A stretch of DNA of 64,000 bases from a bacterium (GCA_004562915.1 SFQZ01000001.1:108995-172994); one strand, 5' to 3'. Shown: positions 45,161-55,106, counted from the stretch's first letter. Made by a program: numbers and translations. The notes: generated by a model from the letters alone, not told the origin.

Positions 45161-47092
45161 ATGATTGAAAAAATGAAATTTGTCAGCATCACCGGGCCCA
45201 AAGCGGATATTGACCGCGTTGTGGATCAATACCTGTCCAAGTATGAAATTCATCTTGAGAATGCTCTGGCAGAACTTAAGACAGTTCAGAATCTGTCTCC
45301 CTATCTGCAGATCAATCCTTACAGATCGCTTCTGACAAAAGCGACAGAATTTCAAAATCTTCTGGATACGAATGCAATTCAAAAGAACAAAACTGTCACT
45401 CTTGATGAAGCAGTCAATCTGATCCAGAAATTTGACAGGGATATGACACAACTGAGTCAGGACCGAAAAGACCTGGAGGAGCAAAAGAAACACCTTGAGT
45501 GTCTTCTGGAACAGCTGGAACCTTTCCGCCAACTGGACTTTGACCTTTCGGCGGCTGTAAAGTTCCGATATGTTTCCTGTCGTTTCGGACGAATCGCAAA
45601 AGAATATTATGCAAAGTTCGAAACTTATGTGTATGAAAATGTACAAACTCTCTTCCAGAGATGTTATACGGATGAGAATCATATCTGGGGCGTTTATTTC
45701 TGTCCAAGCGGACTGTCTGACAGGGTAGATGCCGTATATGCTTCCATGCATTTTGAAAAAATGGATTTGCCCAGAGAACTTCACGGACAGCCTCAGAAAG
45801 TTTATAAAGATTTGAAAGATCAGCTTTCCGAGATACGTAAATCTCTCTCTTCTCTGGAAGCCCAAATTAAGGATCTGATTCAGAAACACTCCATTGAATT
45901 GTATGCAGCTAAAGAGCGTCTCGAATCCTATTCAAGGAACTTTGATATCCGTAAACTGGCCGCCTGTACCCATGAAAATAACAGAGAAGTCTTCTATATT
46001 CTCTGCGGCTGGATGTCCGCTTCTGATGCGGCAGCTTTTCAGAAAGATATATCGGAAGACAAAAATCTCTATTGTTTTGTAGAATCGGATGATTCCCAGG
46101 TCCATGGCGAGCCTCCTACAAAATTAAAAAATCCCAGGATATTCCGTCCCTTTGAGATGTTTGTCAAAATGTATGGTCTGCCATCCTACCATGAGATCGA
46201 TCCTACGATTTTTGTAGCGTTAACTTATATCTTTATTTTCGGCGCTATGTTCGGAGATGCAGGGCAGGGAATCTGCCTCTTCATAGGCGGACTGCTTCTC
46301 TACAAGTTCAAGAAAATTGACCTTGCTGCCATTATTGGAACTGCCGGCATTTTCTCCACGTTCTTTGGATTTATGTTCGGAAGTGTATTTGGTTTTGAAG
46401 ATGTTATTCCCGCCAGATGGTTACGTCCGGTAAGCGCCATGTCCGAGTTATCTTTTCTCGGAAAACTGAATACCGTGTTCGTAGTTGCGATTGCTTTCGG
46501 TATGTTCCTGATCCTTGTGACCATGATTCTTCACATTATTAACGGGATTCGCACCAAAAATATCGAAGAAACATTTTTTGATCAGAATGCCATTGCAGGT
46601 CTGATATTCTATGGTTCTGTGGTAGCGGTAATTTTTCTTTTTATGTCAGGACACAGTTTACCTGCCGGAATTGTCCTGGGTATCATGTTCGGTATCCCGC
46701 TTCTGATCATTATGTTCAAAGAGCCTCTTACCAGAATCGTGAAAAAAAAGGAACCTGCTATCGAAGGTGGAATCGGAATGTATCTTGTCCAGAGCTTTTT
46801 CGAATTGTTTGAAATTGTTCTGAGTTATTTTTCGAATACGATTTCCTTTGTCCGTGTGGGCGCTTTTGCCGTCAGCCATGCTGCCATGATGGAAGTTGTA
46901 CTGATGCTGGCCGGAGCTGAATCCGGAAGTCCCAACTGGGTGGTAGTCGTTCTTGGAAATATTTTTGTAACCGCAATGGAAGGGCTGATTGTAGGTATTC
47001 AGGTTCTTCGTCTGGAATACTATGAAATGTTCAGCAGATTTTACAAGGGAACCGGTAAACCTTTCAAACCGTTCCTGTCCAAAAAAGCGTAA
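45161..47092 (+). CDS. V/A-type ATPase subunit I (a subunit)
   Basis: 643 residues. A cytosolic N-terminal half (about 1-330) with coiled coils is followed by about seven membrane helices (from YIFIFGAMFGDAGQGICLFI near 355-374 onward). The conserved ion-path helix contains SNTISFVRVGAFAVSHAAMM with the essential arginine. It is the static partner of the K ring. Ribosome site GGAGG. Confidence 0.93.
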   Translation: MIEKMKFVSITGPKADIDRVVDQYLSKYEIHLENALAELKTVQNLSPYLQINPYRSLLTKATEFQNLLDTNAIQKNKTVTLDEAVNLIQKFDRDMTQLSQDRKDLEEQKKHLECLLEQLEPFRQLDFDLSAAVKFRYVSCRFGRIAKEYYAKFETYVYENVQTLFQRCYTDENHIWGVYFCPSGLSDRVDAVYASMHFEKMDLPRELHGQPQKVYKDLKDQLSEIRKSLSSLEAQIKDLIQKHSIELYAAKERLESYSRNFDIRKLAACTHENNREVFYILCGWMSASDAAAFQKDISEDKNLYCFVESDDSQVHGEPPTKLKNPRIFRPFEMFVKMYGLPSYHEIDPTIFVALTYIFIFGAMFGDAGQGICLFIGGLLLYKFKKIDLAAIIGTAGIFSTFFGFMFGSVFGFEDVIPARWLRPVSAMSELSFLGKLNTVFVVAIAFGMFLILVTMILHIINGIRTKNIEETFFDQNAIAGLIFYGSVVAVIFLFMSGHSLPAGIVLGIMFGIPLLIIMFKEPLTRIVKKKEPAIEGGIGMYLVQSFFELFEIVLSYFSNTISFVRVGAFAVSHAAMMEVVLMLAGAESGSPNWVVVVLGNIFVTAMEGLIVGIQVLRLEYYEMFSRFYKGTGKPFKPFLSKKA

Positions 47093-47138
47093 GGTAACAT
47101 TTTTTTATCAACTTTAAAATATCAGGAGGAAAATTATT

Positions 47139-47570
47139 ATGACAACACTTATTGAAATCACAACAGCAGCAGCATTGATTCTCAGCATTATTATCCCCGG
47201 AGGTTATTTCTTTCTGGGTGCCAAAACAAAAAAACGTTACAAAAAATCTCTGGCAGCAAACTGCTTTTTCTTCTTTGGCACACTACTGGTAGGCACCATT
47301 GCCATGTTTGCAGGAACACAGAGCGTGCAGGCTGCTACTGATGCCACCGCAAGTCTTGCCACAGGTATGGGGTATCTGGGTGCTGCTCTCGTAACAGGTA
47401 TGTCCGGTATCGGTTCCGGTATCGCCGTTGCAAGTTCTGCAAGTGCAGCACTGGGAGCTATCAGTGAAGAAGGTTCTCTGTTTGGTAAATCCATGATTTT
47501 CGTAGCTATGGCCGAAGGTATTGCTCTGTACGGTCTGATCATCTCTTTCATGATTTTAGGTAAACTTTAA
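47139..47570 (+). CDS. V/A-type ATPase membrane ring subunit K
   Basis: 143 residues with four membrane helices (about 5-27, 36-60, 72-105 and 118-142), shaped like a duplicated c subunit. The ion-binding carboxylate is Glu in VAMAEGIALYGLIISF (helix 4). Helix 3 reads GMSGIGSGIAVASSA and has no Gln or Glu at the place used for Na+ in Enterococcus NtpK, so H+ coupling is as plausible as Na+. Helices 1-2 have no carboxylate. Confidence 0.9.
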   Translation: MTTLIEITTAAALILSIIIPGGYFFLGAKTKKRYKKSLAANCFFFFGTLLVGTIAMFAGTQSVQAATDATASLATGMGYLGAALVTGMSGIGSGIAVASSASAALGAISEEGSLFGKSMIFVAMAEGIALYGLIISFMILGKL

Positions 47571-47598
47571 TCTATACGATAAAAAAGAGGTTTTCTAT

Positions 47599-47907
47599 AT
47601 GAAAATGTATTTAATCAGTGACAATATCGACACACAGACCGGTATGCGTCTGGCCGGTGTGGACGGTGTTGTTGTGCATGAACGGGATGAGCTGAGAAAT
47701 GCTCTTGAAACAGTTCTTGCAGATAAGGAAATCGGCATTCTTCTTCTGACTGAAAAGTTCGGAAGAGAATTTCCCGAAATTATTGATGACGTCAGGCTGC
47801 ACCACAAAGTGCCGCTGATTGTTGAGATCCCCGACCGGCATGGTACCGGCCGTAAACCGGATTTCATTACCTCTTACGTCAATGAGGCTATCGGACTAAA
47901 ATTGTAA
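47599..47907 (+). CDS. V/A-type ATPase subunit F
   Basis: 102 residues, CheY-like central-stalk subunit: MYLISDNIDTQTGMRLAGVD at the N-terminus, then IGILLLTEKFGREFPEIIDD. Lies between K and E as in other clostridial operons. Ribosome site AAAGAGG. Confidence 0.9.
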   Translation: MKMYLISDNIDTQTGMRLAGVDGVVVHERDELRNALETVLADKEIGILLLTEKFGREFPEIIDDVRLHHKVPLIVEIPDRHGTGRKPDFITSYVNEAIGLKL

Positions 47908-47939
47908 CTACCAAAACTTGAACAAATGAGGTGATTATT

Positions 47940-48527
47940 TTGACAGTTGAAGAAAAATTAGAGCATTTTTATAACGCTTCCATTGAGAGTGCCGCAAAAG
48001 ATGCCGAGCACCTTCAGCGTGAACATCAGGAAGCTCTGGATAAAATTTTTCAGGATCATAAAGAAACCAAAGAGCGTCAGGCCAGGGCACAGCTTCAGGC
48101 TGAATCTGACAAACTGAGCCGTGAAATCAACAAAGAAGTATCCGCCAGACAAATAGAATACCGCCGAATCCTTTCTTCCAAAACATCCGAAATCAAGAAA
48201 AAAATATTTCTGGAAGTAGAGGAGAAACTGAACAAGTTCAAAACCTCTCCCGAATATATGGATTTTCTTGTTAAACGGATCCAGGAGGCTCTGGATTTTG
48301 CTGAAGATGATGTCATCACGATCTATATTGATCCTTCTGATGAGGCTTTACTTCCCGCACTCACAGAACATTTTGGTTTTACACCCATCCTGTCGCGAGA
48401 CTCCTGGATGGGCGGCATGCGAGCTGTAATACGTTCAAAAAATATACTGATAGACAATTCATTTGCCACTCTGCTTCATGATGCAAAGGAAGAATTTGTC
48501 TTTACCGGAGGTGGCGCTAATGAGTAA
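47940..48527 (+). CDS. V/A-type ATPase subunit E
   Basis: 195 residues. Long N-terminal charged helix (about 1-100) and a mixed C-terminal head, as in the stalk subunit E. A TTG start (TVEEKLEHFY) is favoured since TGAGGTG lies six bases upstream; a GTG three codons earlier sits inside that site. The stop overlaps the start of subunit A by eight bases. Confidence 0.85.
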   Translation: MTVEEKLEHFYNASIESAAKDAEHLQREHQEALDKIFQDHKETKERQARAQLQAESDKLSREINKEVSARQIEYRRILSSKTSEIKKKIFLEVEEKLNKFKTSPEYMDFLVKRIQEALDFAEDDVITIYIDPSDEALLPALTEHFGFTPILSRDSWMGGMRAVIRSKNILIDNSFATLLHDAKEEFVFTGGGANE

Positions 48528-50286
48528 GACAGGAATTATCTACGGAATCAATGGCCCGGTTGTTTATTTGAAAGGCAACAACGGTTTCCGTATGTCAGAA
48601 ATGGTTCATGTGGGAGAAGAAAATCTGGTAGGCGAAGTGATCGCTCTTTCCAAATCAGCCACTACCGTTCAGGTTTTCGAAGAGACCACCGGTTTGAAAC
48701 CCGGATCGGTCGTAACCGGAACCGGAGATGCAATCTCCGTTACCCTGGGACCTGGTATCCTGAATAATATTTTCGATGGAATTCAGCGACCCTTAAGTGA
48801 AATTGCGGCCCGCTCCGGTAAATACATTACCAGAGGTGTCAGTGTAGACTCCCTGAACACCCAAAAGAAATGGCAGGTTCATTTCACCGTGACAGAAGGT
48901 GATTTCGTTTCCGGCGGTACCATTATCGCAGAAACTCAGGAAACTGCCACAATTCTGCATAAATCCATGGTTCCTCCTGATATAGAAGGAACGGTAATAA
49001 AAGTAGCCCCGGACGGTGAATATACGATCCTCGATCCGATCGTTACCCTGCAGCTTGAAGACGGTACCACAAAAGATCTCACTTTGTGCCAGAAATGGCC
49101 GATTCGTGTTCCCCGTCCTACAAGCAAACGTTTTCCCTCTTCCAAACCGCTGATCACCGGACAGCGTATCCTTGATACCATGTTCCCCATCGCCAAAGGC
49201 GGCACTGCTGCCGTACCCGGCGGTTTCGGAACAGGAAAGACCATGACACAGCACCAGATTGCCAAATGGTCTGACGCAGATATCATTATCTACATCGGAT
49301 GTGGCGAACGTGGAAATGAAATGACACAGGTTCTGGAAGAATTTGGTGAACTGGTAGACCCGAAAACAGGTAATCCGCTGATGCACAGGACAGCTCTGAT
49401 CGCCAATACTTCCAACATGCCGGTTGCTGCCCGTGAAGCTTCTATCTATACTGGTCTTACACTGGCTGAATACTATCGTGATATGGGTTACGATGTGGCG
49501 ATTATGGCCGACTCCACCTCTCGTTGGGCGGAGGCTCTTCGTGAATTGTCAGGACGTCTGGAAGAAATGCCTGCTGAGGAAGGTTTCCCTGCTTATCTGG
49601 CTTCCCGTCTGTCCGCTTTTTACGAACGTGCAGGAATGATGCAGAATCTAAACGGAACAGAAGGCAGTGTCTCCATTATCGGTGCTGTTTCTCCTCAGGG
49701 CGGTGATTTTTCCGAGCCGGTCACTATGAATACCAAACGTTTTGTCCGCTGTTTCTGGGGACTGGATAAGTCTCTTGCCTATGCCCGCCATTTCCCTGCT
49801 ATCCACTGGCTGACAAGTTACAGTGAATACCTCAGTGATCTGGCACCCTGGTATCAGGAGCATGTGAATAAAAACTTTATGGATCTGAGAAACCAGATTA
49901 TGGCCCTTTTAAACACAGAAAGCAGCCTTATGGAAATTGTAAAGCTGATCGGAAGTGATGTTCTCCCGGATGATCAGAAATTGGTACTGGAAATTGCCCG
50001 TGTGATCCGTCTCGGATTTCTTCAACAGAATGCATTCCATAAAGAGGATACTTGCGTTCCTATGAAAAAGCAATATAAGATGATGGAAATTATTTTATAT
50101 CTGTATAAAAAATCAAAAGCTCTGGTTACTATGGGCATGCCTATGTCCATACTGAAAGAGGACAATATTTTCGAGCGCATCATTGCCATCAAATACGATG
50201 TTCCAAATGACCGGCTGGATCTGTTTGACGATTATAAAAAGGCTGTAGACGAATACTACAACAAGGTACTGGAAAAGAACGCATAA
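48520..50286 (+). CDS. V/A-type ATPase catalytic subunit A
   Basis: 588 residues, the usual length. Beta-barrel start GIIYGINGPVVYLKG, the family-specific bulge domain (about 110-190), Walker A GGFGTGKTMTQHQIAKWSDA (about 230-249), catalytic segment YIGCGERGNEMTQVLEEF and Walker B YDVAIMADSTSRWAEA. Hydrolyses or makes ATP with subunit B. Ribosome site GGAGGTGG lies inside the end of subunit E. Confidence 0.97.
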   Translation: MSKTGIIYGINGPVVYLKGNNGFRMSEMVHVGEENLVGEVIALSKSATTVQVFEETTGLKPGSVVTGTGDAISVTLGPGILNNIFDGIQRPLSEIAARSGKYITRGVSVDSLNTQKKWQVHFTVTEGDFVSGGTIIAETQETATILHKSMVPPDIEGTVIKVAPDGEYTILDPIVTLQLEDGTTKDLTLCQKWPIRVPRPTSKRFPSSKPLITGQRILDTMFPIAKGGTAAVPGGFGTGKTMTQHQIAKWSDADIIIYIGCGERGNEMTQVLEEFGELVDPKTGNPLMHRTALIANTSNMPVAAREASIYTGLTLAEYYRDMGYDVAIMADSTSRWAEALRELSGRLEEMPAEEGFPAYLASRLSAFYERAGMMQNLNGTEGSVSIIGAVSPQGGDFSEPVTMNTKRFVRCFWGLDKSLAYARHFPAIHWLTSYSEYLSDLAPWYQEHVNKNFMDLRNQIMALLNTESSLMEIVKLIGSDVLPDDQKLVLEIARVIRLGFLQQNAFHKEDTCVPMKKQYKMMEIILYLYKKSKALVTMGMPMSILKEDNIFERIIAIKYDVPNDRLDLFDDYKKAVDEYYNKVLEKNA

Positions 50287-50299
50287 GGAGGCACTGAAA

Positions 50300-51727
50300 A
50301 TGGCAATTGAATATTTAGGCTTAAGTGAAATCAATGGTCCTCTGGTAGTTCTGGAGGGCGTAAAAAATGCCGCATTCGAAGAAATTGTAGAATTCACCAT
50401 AGATGAAAAAGAAAAGAAAATGGGACGAATCGTAGAAGTTTATGAAGATAAGGCCGTTATTCAGGTCTTTGAAGGTTCCGACAATATGTCCCTTAATAAT
50501 ACCCATACTCGTCTTACGGGACACCCCATGGAAATCGCTCTGTCGGAGAAAATTCTGGGACGCACTTTCGACGGAATCGGCAATCCCATCGATGGTCTTG
50601 GACCGATTGTCTCTGACACGAAAGTAAATATCAACGGACTTCCTCTGAATCCTGTCACCAGAGAATATCCCCGAAACTACATCCGAACCGGTATCTCAGC
50701 CATCGACGGTCTGACTACTCTAATCCGGGGACAGAAACTTCCTATTTTCTCCGGAAACGGTCTCCCTCATGACAAACTGGCGGCACAGATCGTACAGCAG
50801 GCTTCTCTGGGTGATGACACAGATGAAGAGTTTGCCATCGTATTTGCAGCTATGGGCGTTAAATATGATGTGGCTGAATTTTTCCGCCGTACCTTTGAAG
50901 AGAGCGGCGTTTCCGATCATGTAGTAATGTATCTTAACCTGGCAAATGACCCTGTGGTTGAGCGTTTGATCACACCAAAGGTTGCTCTGACCGCTGCCGA
51001 GTATCTGGCATTTGAAAAAGGTATGCATATTCTGGTCATCCTTACAGACATCACTTCTTTCTGTGAAGCCATGCGTGAGGTTTCTTCCTCCAAAGGAGAG
51101 ATTCCTTCCAGAAAAGGTTATCCGGGATATCTGTACAGTGAACTGGCAACGCTCTACGAACGTGCCGGTATCGTCCGGGGAGGCACCGGATCTGTAACAC
51201 AGATTCCGATCCTGACCATGCCAAATGATGACATTACCCATCCGATTCCTGACCTTACCGGTTACATAACGGAAGGCCAGATCGTACTTGACCGACAGCT
51301 TCACGGGCAGTCCGTATACCCGCCGATCAATGTCCTTCCTTCTCTTTCCCGACTGATGAAAGACGGTATCGGAGAAGGTTACACAAGAGCTGACCATCAG
51401 GCTGTGGCCAATCAGCTGTTCTCCTGTTATGCGAAAGTAGGAGATGCCCGGGCACTGGCGTCTGTTATTGGTGAAGATGAACTGTCGCCCATCGACAAGA
51501 AGTACCTGGTCTTCGGAAATGCGTTTGAAAAACAATTTGTGGGACAGGGTGAATTTGAAAACCGTACCATTGAAGAAACTCTCAATATCGGCTGGAAGCT
51601 GCTTGGACTTCTTCCTAAGGAAGAGCTTGACCGTATTGATACCAAGATACTGGATCAATACTATCAGCCTACCGAACTGGATCTGGCAGAAGAAGCAAGA
51701 AATGAAGCCAATGCCATGATGGAATAA
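50300..51727 (+). CDS. V/A-type ATPase subunit B
   Basis: 475 residues, non-catalytic head subunit. Starts EYLGLSEINGPLVVLEGV; has the degenerate P-loop region (PIFSGNGLPHDKLAAQIVQQ) expected of B, plus LYERAGIVRGGTGSVTQIPI. 13 bases after A, with AAGGAGG. Confidence 0.97.
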   Translation: MAIEYLGLSEINGPLVVLEGVKNAAFEEIVEFTIDEKEKKMGRIVEVYEDKAVIQVFEGSDNMSLNNTHTRLTGHPMEIALSEKILGRTFDGIGNPIDGLGPIVSDTKVNINGLPLNPVTREYPRNYIRTGISAIDGLTTLIRGQKLPIFSGNGLPHDKLAAQIVQQASLGDDTDEEFAIVFAAMGVKYDVAEFFRRTFEESGVSDHVVMYLNLANDPVVERLITPKVALTAAEYLAFEKGMHILVILTDITSFCEAMREVSSSKGEIPSRKGYPGYLYSELATLYERAGIVRGGTGSVTQIPILTMPNDDITHPIPDLTGYITEGQIVLDRQLHGQSVYPPINVLPSLSRLMKDGIGEGYTRADHQAVANQLFSCYAKVGDARALASVIGEDELSPIDKKYLVFGNAFEKQFVGQGEFENRTIEETLNIGWKLLGLLPKEELDRIDTKILDQYYQPTELDLAEEARNEANAMME

Positions 51728-51742
51728 AAAGGGGGGAATTGT

Positions 51743-52375
51743 ATGGATCCAAATACCTTTCCTACCAAGGGAAACCTGATCCTTTCCAAGAATTCTCTTG
51801 CACTGGCGCTTCAGGGCTTTGACCTCATGGATAAAAAGCGAAACATTCTGATTCGTGAAATGATGGATCTGATTGAAGAAGCAAAGGGAATCCAGTCTCA
51901 GATTGATCAGACTTTCCGCAATGCCTATGCGGCTCTGCAGAAAGCCAACATGGAGATCGGTATCAATACCGTTCAGACTATTTCTTACACCGTACCGATC
52001 GAAGATTCCATTCGTATTAAAACACGAAGCATCATGGGCACGGAAATTCCTCTGGTAGAATCCAACCCCGGTGGCAATCTTCCCACTTATGCTTTTTACA
52101 GCACGAAAGAATCTCTTGATGAGGCCAAACAAGCGTTTGAAAAAGTGAAAGCACTGACCATAAAACTATCTATGGTAGAAAATTCCGCTTACCGTCTGGC
52201 AAGCAACATCAAAAAAACTCAGAAACGCGCAAACGCTCTGAAAAACATAACGATTCCTCATTATGAGCAGTTAACAAAAGATATATCCAATGCTCTTGAG
52301 GAAAAAGAAAGAGAAGAATTCACACGTTTGAAAGTAATCAAACGAATGCAGATGAAAAAGAGTCAAACTCAATAA
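51743..52375 (+). CDS. V/A-type ATPase subunit D
   Basis: 210 residues, long antiparallel coiled-coil rotor shaft. N-terminus FPTKGNLILSKNSLALALQG matches the family; the C-terminal helix is basic. Last gene of the operon; no ATPase gene follows. Confidence 0.95.
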   Translation: MDPNTFPTKGNLILSKNSLALALQGFDLMDKKRNILIREMMDLIEEAKGIQSQIDQTFRNAYAALQKANMEIGINTVQTISYTVPIEDSIRIKTRSIMGTEIPLVESNPGGNLPTYAFYSTKESLDEAKQAFEKVKALTIKLSMVENSAYRLASNIKKTQKRANALKNITIPHYEQLTKDISNALEEKEREEFTRLKVIKRMQMKKSQTQ

Positions 52376-52384
52376 ATGTGTTGA

Positions 52385-52418
52385 GGCGGATAAATCAATA
52401 TCTCTTGATTTATCCGCC
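52385..52418 (+). terminator. Hairpin at the end of the V-type ATPase operon
   Basis: Perfect 14-base arms GGCGGATAAATCAA (52385-52398) and TTGATTTATCCGCC (52405-52418), six-base loop. Followed by CATCTACATTTATC, so the U-tract is poor; it may be a processing or stability hairpin as well as a terminator. Confidence 0.65.
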
Positions 52419-52550
52419 CATCTACATTTATCGACATATAGATAACAAATTCAGATTTTTGTTGGCGGCGGTATTAATTAATACTAAAAAATCGAGCAGT
52501 CCGTTTTAGGAGCATTTTTTCTACACGCCTTTCACAAAACCAAATATCCT

Positions 52551-53174
52551 TTAATGTTTCAAGTGTTCTTTCAGATTTTCATCCTCATAGTCAAACACGC
52601 ATCGTTCAAATGCATTGATCACATGGGTATCTCCATACTGGTCATATCGCTTATGCTGTCTTCCATAAGCCATATGTACATGTCCATGAATAAAAAAACG
52701 TGGATGATACTTATCCATCAATGTGTTAAACACCTGAAAGCCCTGATGGGGCAGATCCCTGCCATCATTAAGCTGATAAGCGGGAGAATGGGCCAGAAGA
52801 ATATCAAATCCGCCTCTAAAGAAAAGCTTCATACGCATTTTCTGTACCCTTCTTCGCATTTCTTTTTCTGTATACTGGTTAATCCCCGGACGATATCGCA
52901 TAGATCCGCCCAGTCCGAGAATGCGGACACCTTCATGCACATAGATCTGATTTTCAATACAGATACAGCCATCCGGTGGAGTCTTTTCATATTTGTCATC
53001 ATGATTTCCATGTACGTAAAGTACAGGTGCTGATGTAAATGTCGCCAGAAATGACAGATAGTTCGGATTTAAATCACCACTGGAGAGAATCAGGTCGATT
53101 CCTTCCAGTTTTGCTTTTTCAAAAAAATCCCACAGATACTTTGATTCTTCATCGGCTATTGCTAAAATCCTCAT
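52551..53174 (-). CDS. Calcineurin-like metallophosphoesterase
   Basis: 207 residues. Metal motifs: IADEESK at the N-terminus (Asp), LSSGDLNPNYL, VLYVHGNHDD (about 54-63) and FFIHGHVHMAYG (about 166-177), all in order. Small single-domain phosphoesterase of unknown substrate. It follows the BMP-type gene by 15 bases in the same direction and may be co-transcribed with it. Confidence 0.9.
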   Translation of the reverse strand: MRILAIADEESKYLWDFFEKAKLEGIDLILSSGDLNPNYLSFLATFTSAPVLYVHGNHDDKYEKTPPDGCICIENQIYVHEGVRILGLGGSMRYRPGINQYTEKEMRRRVQKMRMKLFFRGGFDILLAHSPAYQLNDGRDLPHQGFQVFNTLMDKYHPRFFIHGHVHMAYGRQHKRYDQYGDTHVINAFERCVFDYEDENLKEHLKH

Positions 53175-53189
53175 AAGTGAATCCCTTTC

Positions 53190-55106
53190 TTATTCCGGAT
53201 TATCAATACCCTGCAAAAGAACAACCGGTTTTGCTTTTTCAATCAATTCATCCATCTTCGGAATAAATCCGATTACATTTTCAGCAAGCCAGTCCATGGT
53301 GATAATTTCTTCCGGACTCATTACTTTGTCTGCGTCTCTCTGCACAAGACCATTCTGTGAATACAGGACACCGGAAAACGGATTAAAATCGCCACGGCAG
53401 ATCGTGTCCTTCAAAAGGTCAATCAAACGTGCAGTACCAATCGGGAGATGCTTGGAACAGATAACCTCTATGATGCCCGCAGACATTCCCCACCAATAAT
53501 TCAATCCCTTTGTGTTATCAGAAGCATCATCATATTTCCATGATCCATTCATAATATTGCGGATCATCTTTTCGTAGAATTTACCCCAATGCCATACAGG
53601 CATAGCCAGATTAATAGGCGAATTCTCATCGGCACGATAAAGCCCGAAATGACGGCTGGGTTCTCCCGGAGTAATCATATCCTGGCCGGAAATATAATGC
53701 ACTTCATTTTTCCTGAAGCTCTCAGCCACATCGTGATTTTTCAATGTAGACCATTCCAGATAGATTTTTGCACGCGGATTCACCATCTTCGCTCCCAGAG
53801 CGAATGCATTGATATTTGCCGTCATACCAAAGATAGGATAATCCGCAATATAGCCGATTTTGCCGTTGGAAGCCATAGCACCGGCGATGGCACCCATCAA
53901 AAACTTCGCCTCGTACATTCGTGCATAATACGTACGAATATAACGATGGGATGTATTAAGAGAACAGTTCAGAATTTTCACTTCCGGATGCTCAATAGCA
54001 GCTTTCAGGCTTGCCTTCAAAAGCGGCGGAGAGGTTGTAAAAATCAGATTGTTGCCATCGGCTATAGCCTTTGCAAGCAGTTCTTCCGCATTTTCCTCCG
54101 TTGCATTCTCATAAGAAGTAGTGCTGATCTGGTCCTCAAAAGTCTGCTGCAAATGCATCCTTCCCAGCTCATGAGAATATGTCCATCCGGAGGTTTCCGC
54201 CGTCTTTTCGTGAATAAATGCCACATGCTGCTTCGGCGCACTTACCGGAATCAGACGGGCGAAAAGATTCTTTTTCACTTCTCCCTCTGCTGTGGGATCC
54301 ATCTGCAGTTCTACAGAATCCTCCGTGGTCAGCAATTTAAATTCATCCCATGATTTGATCAGTTTTTCTTTCATCTCACTGGAAGTCATCTCGCCCAGAG
54401 ACTGATAATCATACAGCCGGATAAAGGAAAGAAAAGCATCTCCCGGGGTAATGGGAAGCTTATTTCCTCCATTTGCCGCAAATTCAGCACTGAATCTCGT
54501 ATATGCAGAACTAAAATTCAGCTTATCATCATCCGTCCATACTTCATCCGGACGTTTTCCTACAAGACGCTGCAGTTTAGCGAAACTGCCTTCCTGGGTA
54601 AACCAGATATAATTAATCTCCGATAAACTGTAGAAATCCATAAATTCATAATATATCTTTGTCTCTTTATCGTTGGAACGAGGCGGTACAATACGGGTAA
54701 CAATTCCCGGAATCGAAACCGCATCAAAAAACTTCAGAACACTGACCCTTTTATTCCCCTCTTCCACATAAAATTTATTCATAAATTCATAAGCTTTAAT
54801 CGGATCACGAATTCCTTCATTCATATGAGCCTTATAAAGCTCCATCCATTTGGCTGCAAATTCCGTATTTTCCTTCAGTATAGGATAAAAACTTTTACTG
54901 AATGCAGTACTTCTGCCGGCAGTTTTGGTACCTACCAGCAGCTCAGAAGGGATCTGCACCAGTCCCAACGGAATTTCCCGCGCAGCGATTATATTTTTCT
55001 CTTTCAATATATCATCAAGAACAGGAAGTGTCTGTCCTTCTTTTTTCCCCATACGGTATGCTTTATCATAATCAGCTAATGCCTCAGACGCATAACTATT
55101 TGGCAT
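53190..55106 (-). CDS. ParB-like/BMP-domain fusion protein
   Basis: 638 residues, no signal peptide and no lipobox (MPNSYASEALADYDKAYRMG). N-terminal part (about 40-240) resembles the ParB/sulfiredoxin fold: LVQIPSELLVGTKTAGRSTA, then YVEEGNKRVSVLKFFDA. C-terminal part (about 285-600) is a BMP/PnrA-type nucleoside-binding domain (LGAKMVNPRAKIYLEW, GYIADYPIFGMTANINAFAL). BMP domains are normally exported binding proteins; here the protein must be cytosolic. A sensor or regulator of nucleosides is a reasonable guess, but function is unknown. AAGGAGG precedes the start. Divergent from the MarR gene. Confidence 0.75.
   Translation of the reverse strand: MPNSYASEALADYDKAYRMGKKEGQTLPVLDDILKEKNIIAAREIPLGLVQIPSELLVGTKTAGRSTAFSKSFYPILKENTEFAAKWMELYKAHMNEGIRDPIKAYEFMNKFYVEEGNKRVSVLKFFDAVSIPGIVTRIVPPRSNDKETKIYYEFMDFYSLSEINYIWFTQEGSFAKLQRLVGKRPDEVWTDDDKLNFSSAYTRFSAEFAANGGNKLPITPGDAFLSFIRLYDYQSLGEMTSSEMKEKLIKSWDEFKLLTTEDSVELQMDPTAEGEVKKNLFARLIPVSAPKQHVAFIHEKTAETSGWTYSHELGRMHLQQTFEDQISTTSYENATEENAEELLAKAIADGNNLIFTTSPPLLKASLKAAIEHPEVKILNCSLNTSHRYIRTYYARMYEAKFLMGAIAGAMASNGKIGYIADYPIFGMTANINAFALGAKMVNPRAKIYLEWSTLKNHDVAESFRKNEVHYISGQDMITPGEPSRHFGLYRADENSPINLAMPVWHWGKFYEKMIRNIMNGSWKYDDASDNTKGLNYWWGMSAGIIEVICSKHLPIGTARLIDLLKDTICRGDFNPFSGVLYSQNGLVQRDADKVMSPEEIITMDWLAENVIGFIPKMDELIEKAKPVVLLQGIDNPE

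Noticed and set aside
50720..52132. 470-codon open frame on the minus strand
   Set aside because: Lies fully opposite the V-type ATPase B and D genes, has no ribosome site, and its Cys/Phe/His-rich composition is typical of an antisense shadow.
52456..52510. Possible operator TATTAATTAATA near 52470
   Set aside because: Short AT palindrome with no promoter or gene start in the right place; expected by chance in such sequence.
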